Of a DNA stretch of 23,065 nt, positions 15,747 through 23,065 are shown in pieces. Made by a program: the position numbers and the translations under genes. Location of the stretch: contig JAEYWQ010000360.1 in NCBI GenBank assembly GCA_023428885.1, forward strand, positions 1 to 23,065, given 5' to 3'. Source of the DNA: Bacillota bacterium (GTDB taxonomy: Bacteria; Bacillota; Clostridia; Lachnospirales; Lachnospiraceae). Numbering within the stretch: position 1 is the stretch's first letter; each line of letters starts with the position of its first letter. The notes beneath the pieces were generated by a model, which did no database searches, was not told the origin of the DNA, and saw only the letters and a list, made by a program, of their open reading frames with translations.

Positions 15747-15796
15747 ACGGCATATCAAAACTCTAAATACATGAGTTAATTGATATGCCGTTTTTA
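15747..15796 (+). terminator. Rho-independent terminator of the zinc-ribbon/CmpB unit
   Basis: ACGGCATATCAA (15747-15758) pairs perfectly with TTGATATGCCGT (15780-15791). An inner AACTC/GAGTT stem (15759-15763 with 15773-15777) extends the hairpin, and a T-run (15791-15795) follows at once. Textbook form. Confidence 0.92.
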
Positions 15797-15820
15797 TATC
15801 ATAAGAGGAGATTAATTTAC

Positions 15821-15940
15821 TTGAATGATCAATTTTTGATGCAAAAGCACCAATCACTACTTGTATTGTGCAAAAATTATCGTTTGATTCTTCGTATGTT
15901 TTCGAAAATAGTACTACCAATTTGTAGAAGTATATGGTAA
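15821..15940 (+). CDS. Possible 39-aa basic peptide (low confidence)
   Basis: A TTG start at 15821 lies 10 bp after GAGGAG (15805-15810) and opens 39 codons to TAA at 15938-15940. The product would be basic and hydrophobic (K-N-Y-R-L-I-L-R-M-F-S-K-I-V-L-P), like a small amphipathic or membrane-active peptide. No homology is recognised, the start is weak, and the SD sits right behind a terminator, so an additional promoter would be needed. It may equally be non-coding leader sequence. Confidence 0.18.
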   Translation: MNDQFLMQKHQSLLVLCKNYRLILRMFSKIVLPICRSIW

Positions 15941-16132
15941 TATTGTTATCGGATAAGGATATTTAGAAAAAATTTTTGGTAATAAGTTAACAAATTATAA
16001 AATCAATTAAAGTTTAAATTATCGATTTTATATAATTTATTTCGTGAATTTTCGATAATTTACTACAACTTATAAGAAAGTACCAAAATAGTTTCTTAAT
16101 GGACTTATCGAATATGTTTGGAGGAGAGGTAT
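15941..16132 (+). promoter_or_regulatory. AT-rich control region of the amylopullulanase gene
   Basis: AAATTATCGA (16016-16025) and TCGATAATTT (16052-16061) form a perfect 10-bp inverted repeat around a TATAAT at 16031-16036. No good -35 lies 16-18 bp upstream of that box, so transcription may need an activator, or the arms may be an operator. TTATCG recurs at 15946-15951 (within TTATC-G-GATAA), 16019-16024, 16053-16058 (inverted) and 16105-16110, with one more copy just before this region at 15877-15882. Confidence 0.5.
16120..16126 (+). promoter_or_regulatory. Ribosome binding site deciding the amylopullulanase start
   Basis: GGAGGAG lies 6 bp before ATG 16133. An in-frame TTG at 16118 would place the SD inside the gene and add five residues ahead of the signal peptide, so it is rejected. 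Confidence 0.9.
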
Positions 16133-19100
16133 ATGAAGAGTTTACGCGCATCAAAAAGAGTAATCAGTTGGTTCATCATAGTTAGTATGCTGATTACGTG
16201 GTTACCAGGAAATGTGGTAGTTAACGCTGAAGAAGAAACAATCAGCTTAACACGGCAGATCACAGATGAGGTACAGGCTTGTATTGGTGATGAAAGTGTA
16301 TCTATGGAGCTTTACGCCAATGGGATGTACGAAACAAAACTTAGCGCGGTAGCTGGAACGGCAAGCGTAGGAAGTGCGACTGCTACTAGCGTTACAGTCA
16401 AAGTCAATGGAGTTGAAAAAGGAAGCACATCTTGGACTCCAGGTGATGAGACTAGTATTATCGTTCGCTACAATTCTGTTACGGGAGAGGTCACGAACTC
16501 CATCAGTAATACGAATGTGATAAAAAGCGCTGCCACTTGGGTGGGCAAATTAACAGATCTTAATATTGGTTTAACAGAATGGAATCCAGCAGATAGCAAC
16601 GGAGATCTAGAGTATCTTGGAGGTGGATTATTTGCAAAGACCTTCCATTTTACTGTAACAACTGCAGATATTACCCTTGATCATGGCGGCTACAAGGTTG
16701 CTTATAACCATGATTGGGGTCAGGGTGAGGTAAGCGATGATAAAAAGGTCACCCTTACCGTTCCAGCTGGAACAAGCAGTATTACTGTGTTTGCAGATAC
16801 TAACACAGGCTATATCACAGACTCAGTCAATACACCAGGAATTGCCAATATCCTTTCTTTGATTGGGCCTGTGAGAGAAGCAGGAGATGCATCCAATTGG
16901 GAACCTACGCTTTCTGGCTGGGATATGCGTAAAATAAGTAAGGATTATTACATATATAGTAAGGTTTTTGCTACTGCCGGAACTTATGAATATAAGACAG
17001 TAAGCAATTATAAGGATTGGATGGAAGGCGGTAATCGATCCCTTACTACGACGATAGAGAATACCAAGGTTGTCTTTTTATATGATGTTGCTAATAGTAA
17101 TATCTATGACTCTATCAATGATTACAATACCATCGCTACAGCACTTGGATTTCCTGTATCAGGCCAGGTAGAAATTGTCCCAGATACCTTTGTTGCACAG
17201 ACGGGTGGAGCTAAGGTTTGGCGCGTGACGGGATCTTTAGGTAGCTATGATTCTTGGAATGTAGCTAATCCTACTACGGTGATGAAACATCTGGTAGGTG
17301 AATATTATGCCATATCATTGGTATTAGGTGCAGGAACTTATGAATTTAAGTTCACTCAAAATGGCTCTTGGGACAATGCCATTGGTTCCGACGGTATCAG
17401 CAATAACTCAGCTAATTTCAAGTTGACACTTACCGAGAAGACAAAAGTTAACTTTTACTTAAATGATGAGTTAGATGACTTAAACAAGGTTCGTACCAAT
17501 CTTACAAGTTTAGAGGCACAAGGGATGAAAGCCTATGAACCAGTTCTTTCTTCTTCTGAATGGCCAAGACTTGTAGGGAATATACAGACAAAGTTTGGAG
17601 AGCCTGCATGGAGTCCAGATCTGGCAAAGCAGATGTTTGTTGACTACTATTTTAATAATACTGTTTATAAACTTCAAAGAACGCTGCCTCAAGGGAAGTA
17701 TGAAGCAAAAGTTGTATTTGGAGACAGCTGGACTGTACCGAATTATGGTGGTCCAACGAATTCTACTAATAATTTAGTGCTTGATCTTATTGATAGTAGT
17801 GCTAATGTGACATTCTCTATAGATACTGTCCCTGATACAAAGCTATTAACCCATAACTACAAACCTCAGGATAGTATTTACGATGGTATTATTGATACAG
17901 GAAGTTTATATTTTGATAGTAGATCTTTGACCTATAAAAAGCCATTTGGTGCGATTAAGCAAGGGGAAGAGGATGTAACCTTCCGCTTCGCAACCAAGAG
18001 TCAGGATGTTCAGAGTGTTAAGTTAGAGCTAATTGACTATAATGGAATCTCAGCAACATATGATATGATGGTGTCAAATGTAGTAGAGGGCAAGGATTAT
18101 TGGGAAGTTACGGTAGCAAAAGATGAGTTTAGAGCCATTGGAATCTGGGGTTATAAGTTTATTATCATCGATGGTAGCACAAAGCTAGAATATGGTGATG
18201 ATGGATCTAGTGGTGGAACAGGGGCATTTTCGGCTAGCGGACAGGTTCCATACAATTTGACGGTATATGCAAAGGATTATCAGACTCCAGACTGGATGAA
18301 GAATGCTGTGGTTTATCAGATCTTCCCAGATCGTTTCTTTGATGGTGACACTACGAACAACCATGCCAAGGATGTAGATGGGGTACGTGGTGATAAAGTT
18401 CAGCTCTTTGATGGGGAACAATGGTCAACCATACCAGAAAATCCAAGACAATCGGAAGAAGCCAATAAACCATACTATCCAGATGCAAGCACTGATGGAG
18501 TATGGAGCAATGAGTTTTATGGTGGAGATATTGAAGGTATTCGACAAAAGCTTTCCTACCTTCAAACTTTAGGAGTGACTGCCATCTATTTAAATCCGGT
18601 ATCCTGGGCAGCCTCCAATCATAAATATGATGCAACAGATTATAAGCACTTAGATCCTATGTTTGGTAAACCTGTGTATAATATAGCAAATGATCCATCT
18701 TCTGGTCTAGATTATGCTGCTACCAAAGCGGCATCTGATAAGGTTTATTCTGATTTTGCAGATGTTTGTAATGAGTTAGGAATCTACTTAATCGCAGATG
18801 GTGTATTCAATCATGTGGGAGATGATTCCATCTACTTTGACCGTTATGAAAAGTATCCTGAGATCGGTGCTTATGAATATTGGAGCAGAGTCTGGAAGGA
18901 AGTCGAAGGTAAGAAGGTAAGCAAAGAAGATGCAGAAACTACCGTAAAAGCTTACTATAAATCATTAATCAATCCATCCACAGGTAAGAATTATACGGAT
19001 GCAGACTTTAATTATGTGGATTGGTTTACCGTAGGTCCGAATAAAGTAGGAAGTGGTGCCCTAGAGCGTTATGATTATGAAGGCTGGTGGGGCTTTGATT

Positions 19101-22100
19101 CACTGCCTGTTATTACTGCGACACAAGCACAAGATACGAATTTAAGTAATGATAGTAATGCTACAATCGCAGGTATGCATGAATATAATACCGTAGATTT
19201 TCGTGAACATGTAATTGGTTATGACTTGAATCAAGAAAATATAACTGATGTTCAGGCTGCAATGGAAAAAGCCAATTCTCAACGTTGGATTTGGATGGGT
19301 GCCAATGGTTGGAGACTTGACGTTGCTCCGGATGTATCGGATGGAACCTGGCAACAATTCAGAACTGCAGTAAAATCAACGGCTGGTAAGATAGACGTGA
19401 ATGGAAATATCATAGCTGATCCTATAATCTTAGGAGAAGAATGGAATGTGGCGACAAAATACCTTCTTGGTGATATGTTTGACTCGGTTATGAACTATCA
19501 ATTCCGAGCTGCACTTCAAAACTTTATCATTAATGATGCGGATGCTGCAACACTACATACACAGTTAGAGATTATTCGTGAGAACTATCCGAAAGAAGCA
19601 TGGCAAGCAATGCTTAACTTAGTTGACTCTCATGATACCGTAAGAAACATAACTAAGATTGACTATAAGACCTGGGAAGAAGAAAACACGAAAGTTGCTC
19701 CAGAAGCTTCGGACAGAGCAATTAAGCTTCAAGCATTAACAGCAATCTTTCAGTTGAGCTATCCAGGTGCACCTACCATCTATTATGGAGATGAAGTTGG
19801 TGTTACTGGAACGAAGGATCCAGATTCCAGAAGAACTTTCCCATGGGAGAGAGTAACTGAGAAAACAGATGGCTCCTATCAGATATCCAGCGCTTATGAC
19901 GCAAAATATGGTGACTTATTTGACTCCTATGTGAAAGCGGCTCAAGTTAGAAATCAGAATCAAGAAGTTTATGCAAGCGGAGATATGAAGCTGGCATATG
20001 CGAATGGATCCGTCATTGCTTATGCAAGAAAGAGTGCAAACTTAGGTGGCTTATCTGTCATTAATAAGTCTGATGTTGCAGTGGAAATTACAGCGGATGT
20101 TAAGGATTTCTTACCAGATGGTTTGGTTCTTGTAGACCAGCTTGGCAGCAAAGTCACAGGTACCGTGGTGAACGGAACGATTACCTTACAGATTCCTGCT
20201 TACACAGGTTTGATGATGCTTTCAACTACAAACTTAAGTCAATTCCCTACTGCACCTAGCAATTTTCATGCTACAGCAATCGATGGAGCTACAGGTCAGG
20301 TAAATCTTACTTGGGACAGTGTGACAGGAGCTAGTGGTTACCATGTATTTAGAGCTAGCATGGAAGGAATGGAAATTACGCAGCTCACAACAAGTCCAAT
20401 CACGGAGACTCAATATTCAGATTTAGCGGTAGTTAATGGAACTCGATACTATTATTACATCAAGAGTATCGTAGATGGAACCCTAAGCAATTATAGTGAG
20501 GTTGCCTCAGCGCTTCCAAGCTATTGCATTACAGGAATTACAAGACCGACAGAGATCACAATTGACTCTATTGGTGTTGGTAAGAAGACAACTTATACAG
20601 ATGTAACGATTACGATTCCAGGATTAACAGACAATGCTACTTACAAAGGTTTAAGTGTTCCAACCTTAGATATACGATTGGTATATTATAAGGAGGGTAC
20701 CGATCCTGCAGCAGGTCTTACAACCTTGCTTCGATATAAAGAAGATGTGGGGGAGACTAGTAAGACCTATACTGCAGCCTTTGAACCGATTGAAGAAGGA
20801 ACTTATAGATACTTTGCAAAAGCTACGGTCAATCGAGCTTATTCCTATCAAAGCTCCGAGGAAACAAGTGTAGTAGCAAGTGCAAACTATACAAAAGATG
20901 CTCCTGCAGTGCCTAATCTATTACAACCAATTCAAGAATCCAGTAGAGTTTCGTTAAACTGGACGGCAGATAGCACAAATATTGAAGGTTATCATCTTTA
21001 TCGTAAGCAGATAGGAGAGGGCGGCCTAACTTATCCAGAGTATCATATTGCAACTTTAGGTAAGGATGTTACTTCCTACGATGATTATATGGTAAGTAAT
21101 GATACTACTTACGAGTACCGGGTGCTAGCCTTTAATTCAGAGTATAAGAGAACTAGTTCTAATACGATTACAATTACACCGAAACTTACCATGGTAGAGG
21201 TGACCATAAGACTGAATATTCCAGATAAGGTATTTACCTCTGCTACAGACAACATCTATATTGCTGGCAGTGCGAATGGATGGAATGCGTCTGGATGGTT
21301 ACTGAAGAAGCCAAGCGGTGCAACAAATAGTAATATTGTAGAATATACATTCCCAATGATGTCTGGAAGCCAGATTCAATACAAATATACCAGAGGAACC
21401 TGGGCAACAGAGGCTTTTACTAGTAATCAAGCAAATGATATTAGCTCATATGGAAATTATGGATATAGTTCAACAGATACCAATATTCATTTGACGGTAG
21501 TCAACCAAGGAAATAACAAGATGTTAGTCAATGACTATGTTTTACGTTGGGTAGATATGCCGATTATGATTACTGTACCAAGAATCTCATATAAGGGAGA
21601 GACCATCGAATATACTACAAGGGATGATAGCTTCAACTTGCAGGCTAGTGTACCATTTGGTGGAATATTTACCATAAATGGTCAGGACATTAATACCATC
21701 AAAGCAGGTGCACTTGACCAATATGGAAATGTGAGACTGGATAATATTCCATTGAATGATGGTTTGAATGAATTCGTATTGCATATTGAACCAACACAGG
21801 AAACTTTAGAACAACCTTGGCTCACAGATAAGTCTAGAATTACTTCACAGATGACAGCTACAACAATTATGCGCATAACTAAATTAGGGGGAACAAGCGA
21901 GCCACAACCAACAGCGGCTCCGACGCAAGCTCCAACGCAAGAAGTAACTCCAACTCCTGGACCGATCGCCTTAGGTCAGGCTGGAACTACAAGTTGGAAG
22001 GATATTGCTAGTAAATTAGATGATACCTTGAAGAAATATGAGAAGGATCTGGATAATATGGAAGATCCTAAGGAAGATTTCACACCATTAGCGGTAGCTA

Positions 22101-22822
22101 TTTCAATGGATTCTAGTGTGTCAGTACCTAAGGATATCTTTGAAAGGATTCAAGGAAAAGACGTGGTATTGACCCTGGATTATGGTAGCTACAAATGGGA
22201 AATAAACGGTAAGGATGTTCAAGAAGGAGCAAGCATCTCTGAATTTACTAATTTAGGAATTGCAGCAGTAGATGACAATAAAACCAAAACAGCTATGGAT
22301 AAGGCGTTCAAGCAGGCAATCAAGAATAATGAAGAGGCAAAGAATGCAAAAGCTATCAAAGCATTTGATATTTCTTATGATGGAGAACTACCTTTCAAAG
22401 CAAATCTTATCATTCAGGTAGACAAAAAATATAGATACTCCTATATCTATATGAATTACTACGATGAAGTAGCTAAGAAGCTGATTACGCAAGGCTACGC
22501 TTATGTAGATGGGAAAGGAAATGCAAGCTTTACCTTCCAACATGCTTCGATTTATATGATCAGTACCAAGAATCTGAAATTACCAAGTGTGAGCATGGCA
22601 AAAAATATGAAGGCTGGACAGTCTTACGTCATAAAAACACTAAATCACTTAGAAGGTGCGCAAATTTCTTATAAAACAAGTAATAAATACATAGCTACTG
22701 TAGATAAGAATGGCAAGATAACTACAAAGAAAGCTGGAACAGTGACGGTAACAGTATTCGTTGAGCAAGCAGGAGAAATGTATTTATATAAGACGAAGGT
22801 AACTGTGAAAGGAAAGAAGTAA
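16133..22822 (+). CDS. Secreted multimodular amylopullulanase-type GH13 enzyme
   Basis: Extracellular alpha-glucanase, 2229 aa; the family hydrolyses alpha-1,4 and often alpha-1,6 links in starch, pullulan and glycogen. Signal peptide 1-32 (V-N-A before E-E-E). Four tandem X25-like modules start near 136, 240, 361 and 477. A CBM34-like domain spans about 584-710. The GH13 barrel starts at V-V-Y-Q-I-F-P-D-R-F (726-735). Its conserved regions are intact: D889...N893-H894, R1061 with nucleophile D1063, acid/base E1102, and H1167-D1168. G-W-W-G-F-D-S-L-P (984-992) is region-V-like. Then FN3 (about 1371-1465), a beta module (1470-1588), FN3 (1590-1683), CBM20-like (1687-1790, Y-K-Y-T-R-G-T-W), a beta domain (from 1815), a Pro/Thr linker (about 1921-1945), an unknown domain and an Ig-like C-terminus. 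No LPxTG or SLH anchor. Whether it cuts alpha-1,6 bonds cannot be read from sequence. Confidence 0.92.
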   Translation: MKSLRASKRVISWFIIVSMLITWLPGNVVVNAEEETISLTRQITDEVQACIGDESVSMELYANGMYETKLSAVAGTASVGSATATSVTVKVNGVEKGSTSWTPGDETSIIVRYNSVTGEVTNSISNTNVIKSAATWVGKLTDLNIGLTEWNPADSNGDLEYLGGGLFAKTFHFTVTTADITLDHGGYKVAYNHDWGQGEVSDDKKVTLTVPAGTSSITVFADTNTGYITDSVNTPGIANILSLIGPVREAGDASNWEPTLSGWDMRKISKDYYIYSKVFATAGTYEYKTVSNYKDWMEGGNRSLTTTIENTKVVFLYDVANSNIYDSINDYNTIATALGFPVSGQVEIVPDTFVAQTGGAKVWRVTGSLGSYDSWNVANPTTVMKHLVGEYYAISLVLGAGTYEFKFTQNGSWDNAIGSDGISNNSANFKLTLTEKTKVNFYLNDELDDLNKVRTNLTSLEAQGMKAYEPVLSSSEWPRLVGNIQTKFGEPAWSPDLAKQMFVDYYFNNTVYKLQRTLPQGKYEAKVVFGDSWTVPNYGGPTNSTNNLVLDLIDSSANVTFSIDTVPDTKLLTHNYKPQDSIYDGIIDTGSLYFDSRSLTYKKPFGAIKQGEEDVTFRFATKSQDVQSVKLELIDYNGISATYDMMVSNVVEGKDYWEVTVAKDEFRAIGIWGYKFIIIDGSTKLEYGDDGSSGGTGAFSASGQVPYNLTVYAKDYQTPDWMKNAVVYQIFPDRFFDGDTTNNHAKDVDGVRGDKVQLFDGEQWSTIPENPRQSEEANKPYYPDASTDGVWSNEFYGGDIEGIRQKLSYLQTLGVTAIYLNPVSWAASNHKYDATDYKHLDPMFGKPVYNIANDPSSGLDYAATKAASDKVYSDFADVCNELGIYLIADGVFNHVGDDSIYFDRYEKYPEIGAYEYWSRVWKEVEGKKVSKEDAETTVKAYYKSLINPSTGKNYTDADFNYVDWFTVGPNKVGSGALERYDYEGWWGFDSLPVITATQAQDTNLSNDSNATIAGMHEYNTVDFREHVIGYDLNQENITDVQAAMEKANSQRWIWMGANGWRLDVAPDVSDGTWQQFRTAVKSTAGKIDVNGNIIADPIILGEEWNVATKYLLGDMFDSVMNYQFRAALQNFIINDADAATLHTQLEIIRENYPKEAWQAMLNLVDSHDTVRNITKIDYKTWEEENTKVAPEASDRAIKLQALTAIFQLSYPGAPTIYYGDEVGVTGTKDPDSRRTFPWERVTEKTDGSYQISSAYDAKYGDLFDSYVKAAQVRNQNQEVYASGDMKLAYANGSVIAYARKSANLGGLSVINKSDVAVEITADVKDFLPDGLVLVDQLGSKVTGTVVNGTITLQIPAYTGLMMLSTTNLSQFPTAPSNFHATAIDGATGQVNLTWDSVTGASGYHVFRASMEGMEITQLTTSPITETQYSDLAVVNGTRYYYYIKSIVDGTLSNYSEVASALPSYCITGITRPTEITIDSIGVGKKTTYTDVTITIPGLTDNATYKGLSVPTLDIRLVYYKEGTDPAAGLTTLLRYKEDVGETSKTYTAAFEPIEEGTYRYFAKATVNRAYSYQSSEETSVVASANYTKDAPAVPNLLQPIQESSRVSLNWTADSTNIEGYHLYRKQIGEGGLTYPEYHIATLGKDVTSYDDYMVSNDTTYEYRVLAFNSEYKRTSSNTITITPKLTMVEVTIRLNIPDKVFTSATDNIYIAGSANGWNASGWLLKKPSGATNSNIVEYTFPMMSGSQIQYKYTRGTWATEAFTSNQANDISSYGNYGYSSTDTNIHLTVVNQGNNKMLVNDYVLRWVDMPIMITVPRISYKGETIEYTTRDDSFNLQASVPFGGIFTINGQDINTIKAGALDQYGNVRLDNIPLNDGLNEFVLHIEPTQETLEQPWLTDKSRITSQMTATTIMRITKLGGTSEPQPTAAPTQAPTQEVTPTPGPIALGQAGTTSWKDIASKLDDTLKKYEKDLDNMEDPKEDFTPLAVAISMDSSVSVPKDIFERIQGKDVVLTLDYGSYKWEINGKDVQEGASISEFTNLGIAAVDDNKTKTAMDKAFKQAIKNNEEAKNAKAIKAFDISYDGELPFKANLIIQVDKKYRYSYIYMNYYDEVAKKLITQGYAYVDGKGNASFTFQHASIYMISTKNLKLPSVSMAKNMKAGQSYVIKTLNHLEGAQISYKTSNKYIATVDKNGKITTKKAGTVTVTVFVEQAGEMYLYKTKVTVKGKK

Positions 22823-22836
22823 GTTAGAAGTAAGGA

Positions 22837-22872
22837 ACAGGAGTGTGAAAAGCTTGCTTTTCACGCTCCTGT
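22837..22872 (+). terminator. Terminator hairpin after the amylopullulanase gene
   Basis: A long stem between ACAGGAGTGTGAAAAG and its near-perfect complement CTTTTCACGCTCCTGT (one G-U pair) with a CTTG loop, starting 15 bp after the stop. The following ATTATATA is AT-rich but not a pure T-run, so termination efficiency is uncertain. Confidence 0.8.
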
Positions 22873-22899
22873 ATTATATACAGACCTTAAGTAGAAATA

Positions 22900-22928
22900 T
22901 TGTAATATTATGGTATACACTGTATAAT
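22900..22928 (+). promoter_or_regulatory. Candidate promoter reading out of the window
   Basis: TTGTAA (22900-22905), a 17-bp spacer, and a perfect TATAAT (22923-22928). No gene follows before the window ends at 23065, so it would serve a downstream gene or an untranslated RNA. The area is AT-rich, so a chance match is possible. Confidence 0.4.
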
Positions 22929-23065
22929 TATATAAATTATAGGTAATTGCGAAACGCACCAATAAAAAGAGATTCTCGAGTATCATCTTTACATTTATTT
23001 GTTTCTTTTGATTTTCAAGGCTCACATCTAGACTGCATGTTCTGTTTAAGAAAAAAAGAGTACAC

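Noticed and set aside
15654..15920. Minus-strand frame of 88 codons over the CmpB gene end and terminator
   Set aside because: It passes through the terminator and antisense to a recognisable gene; no SD or motif.
16118..16132. TTG start for the amylopullulanase
   Set aside because: The SD lies inside that extension; ATG 16133 begins a normal signal peptide.
18185..18635. Long antisense frames inside the GH13 catalytic domain
   Set aside because: They mirror conserved GH13 codons and show no independent start signal.
1..23065. CRISPR arrays, tRNA/rRNA genes, insertion sequences, integrase or phage genes
   Set aside because: Searched by eye on both strands; no regularly spaced repeats, tRNA arms with a T-psi-C motif, transposase motifs or terminal inverted repeats were seen.

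Overview
The window is AT-rich, low-GC Gram-positive DNA with strong AGGAGG-type ribosome binding sites. The gene content (Gram-positive type IV pili, a sporulation/wall-type amidase, a giant extracellular starch enzyme) suggests a fibre- or polysaccharide-degrading clostridium of the Lachnospiraceae. Lachnoclostridium phytofermentans and its relatives are the closest match I can think of; this is inference from protein character, not a database match.

Positions 1-12868 (+) carry the distal part of a type IV pilus (T4P) operon. The order is: tail of the platform protein PilC; a major-type pilin; prepilin peptidase (PilD); a PilM-PilN fusion; a PilO-like protein; four minor prepilins (PilV-like 470 aa, PilX-like 740 aa, GspH/FimT-like, PilW/GspJ-like); and a 1376-aa exported protein with three repeats of an 'I-L-E-I-x-P-F-E + Rossmann-like' unit. 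Genes are tightly packed, with one ATGA stop/start overlap and mostly good SD sites. The assembly ATPases are presumably upstream of the window. The peptidase matures the pilins, PilM/N/O form the alignment complex, the minor pilins prime the fibre, and the large terminal protein sits where Gram-negative operons have the tip adhesin PilY1.

Positions 12869-14937 are a minus-strand block convergent with the pilus operon: a zinc N-acetylmuramoyl-L-alanine amidase without a signal peptide, then two tandem paralogous small proteins with a Gly/Ser-rich, Sm-like-looking core and Phe/Asn/Gly-rich extensions. Hairpin terminators lie at 12913-12974 and 13761-13788.

Positions 14881-15796 (+) hold a small transcription unit with a clear sigma-A-like promoter. 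It encodes a two-helix membrane protein with a C-terminal zinc ribbon and a CmpB-type membrane protein, and it ends in a textbook terminator.

Positions 15797-22872 (+) hold an AT-rich control region and a single 2229-aa secreted amylopullulanase-type GH13 enzyme: signal peptide, four tandem X25-like modules, CBM34-like domain, GH13 catalytic domain, two FN3 domains, CBM20-like domain, Pro/Thr linker, and a C-terminal surface domain with an Ig-like end. The control region contains a 10-bp perfect inverted repeat flanking a TATAAT and five copies of TTATCG. A terminator closes the gene. The last ~190 bases hold only a candidate promoter pointing out of the window. I saw no tRNA, rRNA, CRISPR array or insertion sequence.
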